From: Streptomyces sp. NBC_00659
GTDB lineage: Bacteria > Actinomycetota > Actinomycetes > Streptomycetales > Streptomycetaceae
Assembly: GCF_036226925.1 (NCBI RefSeq)
Contig: NZ_CP109031.1
Coordinates: 5,022,001-5,086,000, forward strand
Length of the DNA stretch: 64,000 bases
Direction of reading: 5' to 3'
Under the pieces are notes generated by a model. That model saw nothing but the letters and a program-made list of their open reading frames with translations. It ran no database searches and was not told the DNA's origin. Of the stretch, positions 7,061 through 16,194 are shown in pieces. The position numbers were made by a program, and so were the translations under genes. Position 1 is the first letter of the stretch; every line of letters starts with the position of its first letter.

Positions 7061-8785
7061 TTACTCGGGTGCGCCGCCGAAGCGCTCCTTGTACGACTCC
7101 AGGTCCTCGTCCGTGATCTTGGCGAAGAGGACCGGGGGAACGGCGAAGGGGGTTCCGGCGGGCAGGAAGGACAGGGCGCGGGCCTCGTCGGCGCTCACCC
7201 AGGTGGCCGTGTCGTCCGCGAGGGCGAAGGCGGAGCGCATCGCGCGGGCGGACGCCGGGATGAAGGGTTCCGAGACCACCGAGTACAGGTGGATCAGGTT
7301 CATCGCCGTGCGGAGCGTCAGCGCGGCGCCCTCGGGGCTGGTCTTGATCTCCAGCCAGGGGGCCTTCTCCTCCAGGTAGGAGTTGCCCGCGGACCACAGG
7401 GCGCGCAGCGCGGCGGCCGCCTTGCGGTACTGGAGGGCCTCCATCTGGGTCTCGTACTCCGCGAGCAGCCCCGCGATCTCGGTGCCCAGCTTCGCCTCGG
7501 CCTCGCCGGCCTCCGCACCCGCCGGGACCTCCTCGCCGAAGCGCTTCTTGGAGAAGGACAGGACGCGGTTGACGAAGTTCCCGAGGGTGTCGGCCAGGTC
7601 CTTGTTGACCGTGGCCGTGAAGTGCTCCCAGGTGAACGACGAGTCGTCCGACTCGGGGGCGTTGGCGATGAGGAAGTAGCGCCAGTAGTCGGCGGGCAGG
7701 ATGTCCAGCGCGTGGTCCGTGAAGACACCGCGCTTCTGGGACGTGGAGAACTTCCCGCCGTAGTACGTCAGCCAGTTGAAGGCCTTGACGTAGTCGACCT
7801 TCTTCCACGGCTCGCGCACGCCCAGCTCGGTGGCCGGGAACATCACGGTGTGGAAGGGCACGTTGTCCTTCGCCATGAACTGTGTGTAGCGGACCGGGTT
7901 CTCGCCGGAGTCCGCGTCGTACCACCAGGACTTCCAGTCACGGTTCTCCGTGTCCTGGTCGGACCACTCCTTCGTCGCGCCGATGTACTCGATCGGGGCG
8001 TCGAACCAGACGTAGAAGACCTTGCCCTCGGCGGCCAGCTCCGGCCAGGTGTCGGCCGGGACCGGGACGCCCCAGTCCAGGTCACGGGTGATCGCGCGGT
8101 CGTGCAGGCCCTCGGTCAGCCACTTGCGGGCGATGGAGGAGGCGAGCTGAGGCCACTCGGACTCGTGCCGGGCCACCCACTCCTCGACCTCGTGCTGGAG
8201 CTTCGACTGGAGGAGGAACAGGTGCTTCGTCTCGCGGACCTCCAGGTCCGTCGAGCCGGAGATCGCCGAACGCGGGTCGATCAGGTCCGTGGGGTCGAGC
8301 ACGCGCGTGCAGTTCTCGCACTGGTCGCCGCGGGCCTTGTCGTAACCGCAGTGCGGGCAGGTGCCCTCCACGTAGCGGTCCGGCAGGAAACGGCCGTCGG
8401 TGGGCGAGTACACCTGGCGGATCGCGCGCTCCTCGATGAAGCCGTTCTCGTTCAGGCGGCGCGCGAAGTGCTGCGTGATGTCGCGGTTCTCCGGGCTGGA
8501 ACTGCGGCCGAAGTAGTCGAAGGCCAGCTCGAAGCCGTCGTACACGGCCTTCTGCGCGTCGTGCGCCTGCGCGCAGAACTCGTCGACCGGCAGGCCGCGC
8601 TCCTTGGCCGCCAGCTCGGCGGGCGTGCCGTGCTCGTCCGTCGCGCAGATGTACAGGACGTCGTGGCCGCGCTGGCGGAGGTACCGGGAGTACACGTCCG
8701 CCGGGAGCATGGACCCCACCATGTTGCCCAGGTGCTTGATCCCGTTGATGTACGGAAGGGCGCTGGTGATGAGGTGTCGAGCCAT
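7061..8785 (-). CDS. metG: Methionyl-tRNA synthetase
   Basis: The product (574 residues from ATG 8785) charges tRNA-Met. The N-terminal Rossmann fold begins [21 protein letters not shown], which carries the HIGH-type signature. A zinc knuckle of two CxxC pairs ([17 protein letters not shown]) lies near residue 145. The KMSKS-equivalent loop reads KFSTSQKRG, a known variant form. The C-terminal helical anticodon domain ends near residue 570, and there is no appended dimerisation domain. An in-frame start 96 bp upstream would add non-conserved residues, so the later ATG is used. Confidence 0.95.
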   Translation of the reverse strand: MARHLITSALPYINGIKHLGNMVGSMLPADVYSRYLRQRGHDVLYICATDEHGTPAELAAKERGLPVDEFCAQAHDAQKAVYDGFELAFDYFGRSSSPENRDITQHFARRLNENGFIEERAIRQVYSPTDGRFLPDRYVEGTCPHCGYDKARGDQCENCTRVLDPTDLIDPRSAISGSTDLEVRETKHLFLLQSKLQHEVEEWVARHESEWPQLASSIARKWLTEGLHDRAITRDLDWGVPVPADTWPELAAEGKVFYVWFDAPIEYIGATKEWSDQDTENRDWKSWWYDADSGENPVRYTQFMAKDNVPFHTVMFPATELGVREPWKKVDYVKAFNWLTYYGGKFSTSQKRGVFTDHALDILPADYWRYFLIANAPESDDSSFTWEHFTATVNKDLADTLGNFVNRVLSFSKKRFGEEVPAGAEAGEAEAKLGTEIAGLLAEYETQMEALQYRKAAAALRALWSAGNSYLEEKAPWLEIKTSPEGAALTLRTAMNLIHLYSVVSEPFIPASARAMRSAFALADDTATWVSADEARALSFLPAGTPFAVPPVLFAKITDEDLESYKERFGGAPE

Positions 8786-8885
8786 TGCGGGCTGCTCCCA
8801 GGTCGCTGCGTGGGGCGACGATCGCCTCGGATTTCCGGTGGGCGGGTCGTCGCCGGTGAACCTTGAAATCGTAGCCGACATGGGT

Positions 8886-8928
8886 GGGCCGCCCGCTTCC
8901 CGTTTTACAGCGTGGGAAGGGGCGGCCC
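8886..8928 (-). terminator. Terminator of the VWA gene
   Basis: The arms 8886-8901 (GGGCCGCCCGCTTCCC) and 8914-8928 (GGGAAGGGGCGGCCC) pair with one bulge. The hairpin lies past the stop at 8966 on the minus strand. Confidence 0.75.
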
Positions 8929-8965
8929 GGTGGTGCGGTGTACGCGGGCGTACGGGCTTACAGGC

Positions 8966-10717
8966 TTACGGGCGCCAGTTCTCCAGGACGCCGTCGTAGA
9001 CCTCGACGTCGGTCAGCTCGCGCGGGGCCGGGCCGGCGTGGAAGAAGGCCGTGTTCCCGGTCTTCAGCTTGCGCAGGTAGTCGAAGGCCTTGTTGTCGTG
9101 CTCGCCGAAGGCGACGAACGAGAAGAAGACGCCCGGGTGGTCCTTCGCCGCGTCCGTGAGGGACTGGGTGGCGGGGGTCTTGGCGTCCGGGGCGCCGTCG
9201 GTCTGGAAGATCACCAGAGCCGGGTCGGTCGAGCCGGACCGCTGGTGGTGCGTGACCACTTCCTCCACGGCGACGTGGTAGCTCGTACGGCCCATGCGGC
9301 CGAGGCCTGCGTGCAGGTCGTCGACCTTGTTCTCGTGCTCGGTGAGCGTGAGGGCGCCGGTGCCGTCCAGCTCGGTGGAGAAGAAGACGACGTGGACGGT
9401 CGCCTCCGGGTCCAGGTGGGCGGCGAGGGCGAGGGCCTGCTCGCCGAGGGCCTGGGCCGAGCCGTCCTTGTAGTACGCCCGCATGGACGAGGAGCGGTCG
9501 AGTACGAGGTAGACCTTGGCGCGCTTGCCGGTGAGGTCCCGCTTCTGGAGCGCGGTACCCGCTTCCTGGTACGCCGTGACCAGGTCCGGAGCCTGTGCCT
9601 TGACCTCGCTCAGCGCGACGGCGGAGTCTCCTGCGGGCTGGGTTTCCGCTTCCGCCTCGGCTTCGCCTTCGGCGTTGTCGTTCCCGCCCGCACCACCCGT
9701 GCTGGTTTCGTCTTCGGCTGCGGGTGCCGCCTGTGGGGCTTCCTCGCCGTCGGCGGCTGCGGGCTCGTCGACCTGCGCGGTCACGGGCACCTCGGCCTCA
9801 GCCTCGGGCTCGGCCTCGACCTCGGCCTCGGCCTCAGCTTCGGCGACCGGCTCGGCCGGGGTTTCTGTTTCCGCCTCGGCTTCGCCTTCGGCGTTGTCGT
9901 TCCCGCCCGCACCACCCGTGCTGGTTTCGTCTTCGGCTGCGGGTGCCGCCTGTGGGGCTTCCTCGCCGTCGGCGGCTGCGGGCTCGTCGACCTGCGCGGT
10001 CACGGGCACCTCGGCCTCAGCCTCGGGCTCGGGCTCGGCCGCGACCTCGGCTTCCGCCTCGGGCTCGGCGACCGGCTCGGGGATGACCTCGGCCTCGGGC
10101 TCGACGGTGGCCTCGGCCTCGACGGCGGGCTCGGGGATGACCTCGGCCTCGGGCTCGACGGTGGCCTCGGCCTCGACGGCGGGCTCGGGGATGACCTCGG
10201 CCTCGGGCTCGACGGTGGCCTCGGGCTCGACGGTGGGCTCGGGGATGACCTCGGCCTCGGGCTCGACGGCGGCGACGGGCTCCGTCTCTTCCGCGGCCTC
10301 GGGCTCCGCGACCGACTCGACCTCCGCCTCGGCGGCGGGTTCGGCTTCCGAGACGGCTTCCGCCTCGGTGGCGGGCTCGGCGACCGGCTCTTCCGCCTGC
10401 TCGGTGGCGGGCTCGGATGTGGGCTCGGGCTCCGGGGAGGAGGTCGTGTTCTGCTTCGGTACCGTCACGTTGTCGAAGGCGGCCGACACCAGATCCTCGA
10501 CGACGGAGGGCTCGGGCTCGGACGCGGGAGCCGGAATCTTCGGCTCGGCCTCCGGGGCGGCGGTCGAGGCCGGCTCGGCCTCGGGAGAAAGTGTCGGCTC
10601 CGCGGCGGGAGCCGGGACCGTCGCGGTCGACGTGGCCTCTCGCGAGGTCTCCGCGTCCGCGTCACGACCCTTGCGTGAGCGGCCGAACGCATTCCGCAGG
10701 AGAGTGAGAATGCCCAT
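8966..10717 (-). CDS. VWA-domain protein with a long acidic repeat region
   Basis: This is a 583-residue protein. It begins [19 protein letters not shown], with no classic signal peptide. Residues about 20-355 are an Ala/Glu/Pro/Val-rich acidic region. The region contains several [15 protein letters not shown] units and two copies of a longer block with [10 protein letters not shown] and [11 protein letters not shown]. The last 210 residues are a von Willebrand A domain with the MIDAS motif DRSSS (in LVLDRSSSM) and a TDG loop, resembling TerF-type tellurium-resistance VWA proteins. The acidic region probably acts as a flexible or ion-binding tether. Gene length is likely to vary between strains because of the repeats. 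It is transcribed alone. Confidence 0.85.
   Translation of the reverse strand: MGILTLLRNAFGRSRKGRDADAETSREATSTATVPAPAAEPTLSPEAEPASTAAPEAEPKIPAPASEPEPSVVEDLVSAAFDNVTVPKQNTTSSPEPEPTSEPATEQAEEPVAEPATEAEAVSEAEPAAEAEVESVAEPEAAEETEPVAAVEPEAEVIPEPTVEPEATVEPEAEVIPEPAVEAEATVEPEAEVIPEPAVEAEATVEPEAEVIPEPVAEPEAEAEVAAEPEPEAEAEVPVTAQVDEPAAADGEEAPQAAPAAEDETSTGGAGGNDNAEGEAEAETETPAEPVAEAEAEAEVEAEPEAEAEVPVTAQVDEPAAADGEEAPQAAPAAEDETSTGGAGGNDNAEGEAEAEAETQPAGDSAVALSEVKAQAPDLVTAYQEAGTALQKRDLTGKRAKVYLVLDRSSSMRAYYKDGSAQALGEQALALAAHLDPEATVHVVFFSTELDGTGALTLTEHENKVDDLHAGLGRMGRTSYHVAVEEVVTHHQRSGSTDPALVIFQTDGAPDAKTPATQSLTDAAKDHPGVFFSFVAFGEHDNKAFDYLRKLKTGNTAFFHAGPAPRELTDVEVYDGVLENWRP
9650..10032. repeat. Perfect 164-bp direct repeat within the VWA gene
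   Basis: Positions 9650-9813 and 9869-10032 are identical by eye at every base, with a 219-bp (73-codon) period, so the reading frame is kept. Next to them, at about 10074-10270, shorter units of 54 bp (GGCTCGGGGATGACCTCGGC core) recur four times. Zero divergence in third positions implies a very recent duplication or gene conversion. Confidence 0.9.
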
Positions 10718-10960
10718 GTGCGCAACCCTTCGCGTGAGTTGATCCCGTCAATCCCTGGCCAGGACGGACACGTAAGGTTAGCGGCCATAGATGGTGATCT
10801 TCGGCAGGGGCCACGCACCGGACAACCGCCGCGTCAACCCCCTTGCAGCGCCCTCGGGTTCACTTTCCTACCATGGTGATTTGTCGGAATTCTGAGTTCC
10901 GTCCGTCCCGCGCGTGAAGTCGGGACGATGGCCGAATAGTCGGTGCCGACGCCTCCTGTG

Positions 10961-12895
10961 TCAATGCGGTGAGGTGATCGCCCTGGCCGCCGCGACCTCC
11001 TGCCGCACCGGTTCGAGGACGCTGCCCTCGGGTCCGGTGAGGTCGGTGCGGACGGCGAAGAGCACGTCCGTCTCGCGCAGTCCCTCGGACAGCTCCCGCA
11101 GCTGGCGCGCGATGGTGGAGATCTCGGCGGCGGACGGCTCGGCCGCGCCCTGGCGGACACGGACCCGGGCTGCGGTCGTCGCGTCCACGATCCGCTCGAC
11201 GGCGACGACGAGCGGCATCCAGGCCGCGGCCCGGCGCCCGTTCGGCGGCGGTTCGGTCAGCGCGCGCTGGAATTCCGTACGGATGGAGGAGAGGTCGCGG
11301 TACAGCCGGCGCCTGCTCCGGGCGCGGGCCGACGGCTCGGCGGCGTCCCCGAAGGCCAGCTCGACATAGCCGGCGGTGTCGGCGACCGCGTCCGCGAGCC
11401 GGTCGCCGACCCGGGCGTGCCAGCTCTCCGGCCACAGGAGGTACCCGGCCACCAGGGCGATGGCGCAGCCGATGAGGGAGTCGACGAGCCGGGGGACGAT
11501 GAGCCCGGTGCCCTGGTGGTTGAGGATGTCGGACAGCAGCAGGATCACCGGGGTGATGGCGGCGGTCTGATAGCCGTAGCCGCGCGGGGTCAGGGCCGGG
11601 ATGAGCGCGCCGAGCACCATCAGCACGGGCACGTCCCACCAGCCGCGCGGCACCAGGGTCAGCACGGTCGCCGCGACCACGAGGCCCGCGACCGTGCCGA
11701 GGGCGCGCAGCAGGGCCCGGGAGAAGACGGAACCGTAGTCGGGCTTCATGACGAAGGTGATGGTGAGCGCGACCCAGTAGGAGCGCGGCACCTCGACGGT
11801 GGAGACGAGCACCTGGCCGAGGCCGATGCACAGGGCGAGGCGGGTGCCGTAGCGCCAGGAGGCCGCCGACAGCAGGACGCCGCGGGTGGCGCGGGCGGCG
11901 CGGACGCGCAGGCGGGCGGGCCGGCCGAGGCGGTCGTCGAGGGTGCGCGGGTCGGGGGACAGGTCGGCCACGACACCGGCGGCGTGACGCAGGGCGTGGT
12001 CGACGGCGCGCCCTGTCTCGTCGGCCGGGGCGGGCAGCCGCAGTTCGATGGGGTCGGTGCCGCCGGTCTCGATGGTGTCGGCGAGCAGGCTCACGGCGGC
12101 GGGGATCGCGGCGGGCAGCGGCTCGCCCCGCTGGTGGGCGGCGGGGGCGGCCTCGACGACCGGCGTGACGGCGTTGAGCTGGGCGAGCAGCCGGACGAGG
12201 TCGGGGCTGCGGCCGTGGTGGAACGCCCGCCGGGCGAGGACGAGGTCGTACGACTCGTTCAGGGACTGGGTGACGGCGATACGGAGGCGCTCGTAGTCGT
12301 CGGTGCCTCCGGCGGCGAGCAGGTCCGCGACCGTGCGGTAGGTGCTCGCGACGGAGGACCGCTCCGGCACCCCCGAGCGCAGCGGCCAGGCGAGCAGGGT
12401 CAGCGCGAGGACGAGGAGCCCGCCGCCGGACATCAGCAGCGGCGCGAGCCACCAGGCGCCGGGCAGCGGAAGTCCGGCGCCGATGACGCAGTTGAGGAGC
12501 AGCAGCAGTCCGGTGACGGAGGCGACGGCGCCGATCGACGAGATCATCCCGGAGACCAGGGCGATCAGGGTCACCGTCACGACGGCGGTCCAGCCGTGCC
12601 CGAAGACCGCGGCGCCGATCGTGACGCCGATCGCGCCGAAGAACTGCGGGACGGCGATGTTGAGGATCCGCATGCGGTACGCGTCCGCGGTGTCGCCGAT
12701 GACTCCGGACAGCGCTCCCATGGAGGCCAGGGCGCCGTACGCGGGCTGTCCGCAGGCGAGGCCGATCGCGAGCGGGAGCGACAGGGCCACGGCGGCGCGG
12801 GCGGCGGCGGCCCGATTGACGGGGACCCGCTGCGGTTGGAGGTTCCTGACCAGCCAGTCGGGAGGGGTGAGGCCGATGGGGAACTCGCGGGACAT
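10961..12895 (-). CDS. FUSC-family membrane exporter
   Basis: The 644-residue protein begins MSREFPIGLTPPDW. It has two blocks of hydrophobic segments, at roughly residues 30-170 and 355-500. Each block is followed by a soluble helical region. This is the duplicated layout of the fusaric-acid-resistance/aromatic-acid-exporter (FUSC, YccC-like) family. It is expected to sit in the cytoplasmic membrane and export aromatic acids or similar compounds. The motif SYWVALTITFVMKPDYGSVF in the second half is typical. The start at 12895 is used because the upstream frame has no family similarity. It stands alone between the VWA gene and another membrane gene. Confidence 0.85.
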   Translation of the reverse strand: MSREFPIGLTPPDWLVRNLQPQRVPVNRAAAARAAVALSLPLAIGLACGQPAYGALASMGALSGVIGDTADAYRMRILNIAVPQFFGAIGVTIGAAVFGHGWTAVVTVTLIALVSGMISSIGAVASVTGLLLLLNCVIGAGLPLPGAWWLAPLLMSGGGLLVLALTLLAWPLRSGVPERSSVASTYRTVADLLAAGGTDDYERLRIAVTQSLNESYDLVLARRAFHHGRSPDLVRLLAQLNAVTPVVEAAPAAHQRGEPLPAAIPAAVSLLADTIETGGTDPIELRLPAPADETGRAVDHALRHAAGVVADLSPDPRTLDDRLGRPARLRVRAARATRGVLLSAASWRYGTRLALCIGLGQVLVSTVEVPRSYWVALTITFVMKPDYGSVFSRALLRALGTVAGLVVAATVLTLVPRGWWDVPVLMVLGALIPALTPRGYGYQTAAITPVILLLSDILNHQGTGLIVPRLVDSLIGCAIALVAGYLLWPESWHARVGDRLADAVADTAGYVELAFGDAAEPSARARSRRRLYRDLSSIRTEFQRALTEPPPNGRRAAAWMPLVVAVERIVDATTAARVRVRQGAAEPSAAEISTIARQLRELSEGLRETDVLFAVRTDLTGPEGSVLEPVRQEVAAARAITSPH

Positions 12896-12996
12896 GCCCC
12901 AAGTATGTCGGTTTTCCCTGGGCGGGCCCCGGACGGTCCCGCCCGGCCCCGGGCCCGGTCCCGCCTGGCCCCCGGACGGTCCCGCCCGGCCCCGGG

Positions 12997-13956
12997 TCAG
13001 GCGCCCACGTGGGTCGACTGCTCGGCGGGAATCTGACGGGGTGTCTCGGCCGGGCGCCGCCGACGGGCGTACACACCGGCGAGCGCGGCGGTCAGAGCCA
13101 CCGTCAGACCCATGGCCAGCAGCAGCCAGCTGACGAACCGGAGGGTCTCGGTGAGCGCGTCGTACACGGCGCCCGCGGCCGTGCGGGACACATCGGGCGG
13201 CAGGTCGTCGAGGGTGAGCCTGCGGCCGACGGTGATCGCGACACCGAGCAGCGCGGCGCCCAGAGCCGTGCCGAGGCCCGTCGCGAGGACCGCCCGGCGG
13301 CGGCGCACGGCGATGACGATGCCCGTGGCCGCGAAGACGACCGACGCCGACGGGAGCCAGAATCCGGCGACTTCGAGCACGTGGAACCCCTTCCGCAGCC
13401 GGGCCAGGTCCTCGGCCTCGAGAACGGTGATCTCGGTGTGCGCGACCGGGATCCGGCCGGCGAACGGCATGTGGTCGTCGGCGAGCCGGCGCTTGACCCG
13501 CTCGGTGACGGGCGCGAGATCGACGGTCACCGCACCCTCGCGGTCCTCGCGCAGCGCCCGCATCACGGCGTCGTGCGCGGCCAGGTTGGCGGCCTCCCAC
13601 GCCGTTTGGTACGCCTCGGTCTCGGTGAACGAGCGCACGGCGTCCCGCACGAAGTGGTTCACCGGCCCCTGGAGTCGGGGCCGCACGTGGACCTCGCGCA
13701 GGATGTCGTCCGTGACACCGGCCGCGATGGCGTCCCGGATGTCGTCGTCGCCTCCGAGCGGCGCCATGGTGGCCTCGTACCGCTCGGAGTCGCCGAGGCC
13801 GTACGTCGCCCACGCCGACAGCGCGCCGAGCGGCGCGAGGAGGCAGGCGAGCGCGATCAGCACGGCCGACAGGGCGCTCCGGACACGAGGGGACACGTCT
13901 TCAGGCAAGACCTCCCGGACCCCGTACGCGACCGGCCCGACTGCAAATGGGCGCAT
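12997..13956 (-). CDS. Membrane protein of unknown function with an extracytoplasmic domain
   Basis: About 319 residues. A membrane segment near the N-terminus (SALSAVLIALACLLAPLGAL) is followed by roughly 160 hydrophilic residues with helical character. Two or three further membrane segments then lead to a basic C-terminus. The arrangement suggests an extracytoplasmic domain held between membrane helices. I do not recognise a named family. The start is uncertain: ATG 13956 has no ribosome site, and a GTG about 63 bp downstream, preceded at a distance by GGGAGG, is a good alternative. Confidence 0.65.
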   Translation of the reverse strand: MRPFAVGPVAYGVREVLPEDVSPRVRSALSAVLIALACLLAPLGALSAWATYGLGDSERYEATMAPLGGDDDIRDAIAAGVTDDILREVHVRPRLQGPVNHFVRDAVRSFTETEAYQTAWEAANLAAHDAVMRALREDREGAVTVDLAPVTERVKRRLADDHMPFAGRIPVAHTEITVLEAEDLARLRKGFHVLEVAGFWLPSASVVFAATGIVIAVRRRRAVLATGLGTALGAALLGVAITVGRRLTLDDLPPDVSRTAAGAVYDALTETLRFVSWLLLAMGLTVALTAALAGVYARRRRPAETPRQIPAEQSTHVGA

Positions 13957-14212
13957 ATGACAAGCCGTACGGGGAGCTGCCGTGCCCGCCCCCCAGGGCC
14001 GGACCCCGGCCCCCGCCGGCAGCCCGCCCGATTCCGGCGGAACCCGGTTCGTGCCCCGTCGGCACGCCGTCGGACGGCCGTGCGGGTTCCGCCGGCACCT
14101 CCGGGGCTGCCGCTCACCCCCGTGCATCCCTGTGGCCCCAAGGGCTTTGGCCGCTCAGGTGGAGCCCTCACCCGAACGGGTGTTTCCTGGATCTGGGGAA
14201 AAGGAGGCCGAT

Positions 14213-14764
14213 ATGCGCACCACCCCAGCCCCGCGGATTCTTGCCGCGGCCCTGCTCAGCGGCGGTGTACTGACCGTCCTGGCCGCCGGTCCCTCCATGG
14301 CGGCGACCGAGTCGGCGCCGACGGGCGACGGCTCCGGAAGCCCCGTCTGGGGCACCGTCATCTCCCGTGGAGAACTGAACCTGCGGCTTCAGCCCAGCAC
14401 GAACTCGCCCGTCGTCGGCGCGCTCTCACCGGGCAGCCAGGACCGCGTCCAGTGCGCGGTGAACGGGCAGAGCGTGCTCGGTACCACCGTCTGGTACTGG
14501 CTCGTCGGCGCCCATGCCTGGGCCAGCGCGGCCTTCGTCGACACCGACGGCCGGTGGGTGCCGAGTTGCTCGGACCCGTGCCCCGACCAGAAGGACGGGA
14601 CGTGGCACAACGCGCACTGGGACGACGGGCGCAACCCGCGCAACGACCCCGGATGGAGTGTGACCGCCTCCGGCTCCTGGAGCTTCACCGTCTCCAGCGC
14701 GTGGAGCTGGACCGTGTCCGGCTCCTCCTCGAACTCCTGGGACTGGGTCCCAGGTGGTGGGTGA
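14213..14764 (+). CDS. Secreted SH3-like protein
   Basis: ATG 14213 follows AAGGAGG at good spacing. The 183-residue product has a signal peptide (RTTPAPRILAAALLSGGVL to PSMAA) and then a bacterial SH3-type domain, with RGELNLRLQPSTNSPVVGAL and a closing WASAAFVDTDG. Four Cys are present. The C-terminus is an unusual Ser/Trp-rich tail (SWSFTVSSAWSWTVSGSSS). SH3b domains often bind peptidoglycan or occur in small exported proteins of Streptomyces. The exact role is unknown. Confidence 0.75.
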   Translation: MRTTPAPRILAAALLSGGVLTVLAAGPSMAATESAPTGDGSGSPVWGTVISRGELNLRLQPSTNSPVVGALSPGSQDRVQCAVNGQSVLGTTVWYWLVGAHAWASAAFVDTDGRWVPSCSDPCPDQKDGTWHNAHWDDGRNPRNDPGWSVTASGSWSFTVSSAWSWTVSGSSSNSWDWVPGGG

Positions 14765-14784
14765 GTAGGTGAGTGAGGGAGACG

Positions 14785-14815
14785 CATGAGGCCCCGGCGG
14801 TGCCGGGGCCTCATG
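14785..14815 (+). terminator. Terminator after the SH3-like gene
   Basis: CATGAGGCCCCGGC and GCCGGGGCCTCATG form a perfect 14-bp stem with a 3-nt loop, 20 bp past the stop. Confidence 0.9.
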
Positions 14816-14852
14816 TGCGTGTGCGCCGTTGCGGCGGACGACTGTGCCGTGT

Positions 14853-14885
14853 GCGCCGTTGCGACGTCGTCCGTCGCAACGGCGC
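14853..14885 (-). terminator. Terminator of the small membrane gene
   Basis: GCGCCGTTGCGACG pairs perfectly with CGTCGCAACGGCGC over a 5-nt loop, just past the stop at 14895. A second GCGCCGTTGCG half-stem upstream (about 14823) could form an alternative fold. Confidence 0.8.
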
Positions 14886-14894
14886 GCTACGACG

Positions 14895-15329
14895 TCAGCT
14901 CGCCTTTCCCGCCGCGTCCTCGTGGGTGTAATAGCGGTAGAAGGCCACCGCGTACACGCCCACCGCCACCGGCAGTGACATGAACACGGACCGCAGAACG
15001 GTCGCGTCGGTCTGGCTGTACAGGAAACCGAACGCGCAGCCCGCGAACACGGCCCACACCAGCGCGTGCGTCTCGCGCCGCATCAGTGGTGCCACCGTCC
15101 GGGCGCCCATGTAGGCCGCCGCGAACGCGATGGCGCACACGAAGCCGAACAGCACGTTCCAGCCCGTGATGGCACCTGCGTCCCGGTTGATGGCGGCGGC
15201 CCAGTAGCCGTAGACGAGTCCGCCGACGACGGGCACGGCCCACTTCGCCATCGTGTGGGTCTGTTCCCCGAAGACGTCGGTCGATCCGGATGTACCTGGT
15301 GTCCCTGACACGGGTGCGGCTTGAGCCAT
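14895..15329 (-). CDS. Small multi-pass membrane protein
   Basis: The 144-residue product has four hydrophobic segments after a 28-residue polar start. They begin at about residues 29 (AKWAVPVVGGLVYGYWAAA), 55, 88 and 113. The C-terminus is short and polar. The ATG is supported by GAGAGGAG about 9 nt upstream. The family is a conserved Streptomyces membrane protein without a known role. It is a single gene, divergent from the NAD(P)-binding gene at 15509. Confidence 0.75.
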   Translation of the reverse strand: MAQAAPVSGTPGTSGSTDVFGEQTHTMAKWAVPVVGGLVYGYWAAAINRDAGAITGWNVLFGFVCAIAFAAAYMGARTVAPLMRRETHALVWAVFAGCAFGFLYSQTDATVLRSVFMSLPVAVGVYAVAFYRYYTHEDAAGKAS

Positions 15330-15508
15330 GGAAGGACTCCTCTCTGCTCGCCCCCGCCTTCCAGGTCACACCTCGCCGTAGCCCCTGGCAAGTCGGGGCC
15401 CGCCCCCCCACGGCACCCCTCCACGGCACCCGTCCACGCACCCCACGACACCCTCCGCGCCGCTTCTCCGGGATGCGGTGATCATGGTCGCGTGCTTCGC
15501 TGAGGTGC

Positions 15509-16147
15509 ATGAAGCTCGTACTCTTCGGTGCCACCGGCATGGTCGGCAGCCGCATCGCCACGGAGGCGTCGGCGCGCGGACACCAGGTCGTCGCGGTCAG
15601 CCGGTCCGGCCAGTCCCCGGTTCCCGGGGTCGCCGCGGCGGCGGCCGACGCCGCGGACCCGGCGAAGGTCGCCGAGCTGGTGGCCGGCGCGGACGCGGTG
15701 GGGTCGGCCTGCGTCCCGCCCCGGGACGTCTCGGATCCGCGCGAACCCTTCCTCGCCCTCAACCACTCCCTGGTGGAGGGCGTCCGTGAGGCAGGGGTGC
15801 ACCGGCTCGTGATCGTCGGCGGGGCGGGGACCCTGGAGGTCGCCCCCGGCGAGGCCGCGTGCGACCAGCCGGACTTCCCCGAGGCCTACCTTCCCGAGGC
15901 CCTCGCCCACCGTGACGCCCTCACCTATCTGCGGACCGACGTCGACGATCTCGACTGGACCTACATCTCGCCCGCCGCCGAGATCGGCCCCGGCGAACGC
16001 ACGGGCGAGTTCAGGATCGGCGGCGACCGCATGCTCACCGACGCGGGTGGCCAGAGCAGGATCAGTGCCGAGGACTACGCGATGGCCTTCGTCGACCAGC
16101 TGGAGATGCCCGTCCACCCGCACGGCCGTATGTCCGTCGCCTACTGA
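15509..16147 (+). CDS. NAD(P)-binding Rossmann-fold protein (YwnB/NmrA-like)
   Basis: This 212-residue protein opens with a dinucleotide-binding motif (LVLFGATGMVGSRIA). It continues with the family pattern: NHSLVEGVREAGVHRLVIVGGAG, then DDLDWTYISPAAEIGPGERTG. This is the atypical short-chain dehydrogenase group related to YwnB. It lacks the classical YxxxK catalytic pair, so it may be a redox sensor or an NAD(P)H-dependent reductase. A stretch containing the stop codon (GCCTACTGAGACG) is duplicated just downstream. It ends 47 bp before the SpoIIE phosphatase. Confidence 0.85.
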   Translation: MKLVLFGATGMVGSRIATEASARGHQVVAVSRSGQSPVPGVAAAAADAADPAKVAELVAGADAVGSACVPPRDVSDPREPFLALNHSLVEGVREAGVHRLVIVGGAGTLEVAPGEAACDQPDFPEAYLPEALAHRDALTYLRTDVDDLDWTYISPAAEIGPGERTGEFRIGGDRMLTDAGGQSRISAEDYAMAFVDQLEMPVHPHGRMSVAY

Positions 16148-16194
16148 GACGTCGGCCGCCTACTGAGACGACGAGACGGAGGCGGTACGGCGAG

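Noticed and set aside
9650..10300. Regular repeats resembling a CRISPR array
   Set aside because: Units are in frame within a coding sequence, without unique spacers of constant length.
8912..10678. Long plus-strand open frame (588 codons) across the VWA gene
   Set aside because: It is antisense to the VWA gene; its Gly/Leu/Asp repeats are the mirror of the Ala/Glu repeats and it has no ribosome site.
10773..10791. Iron-box-like half-site TAAGGTTAG before the VWA gene
   Set aside because: Only the left half matches; the reverse reading TAACCT is better explained as a -10 element of the VWA promoter.
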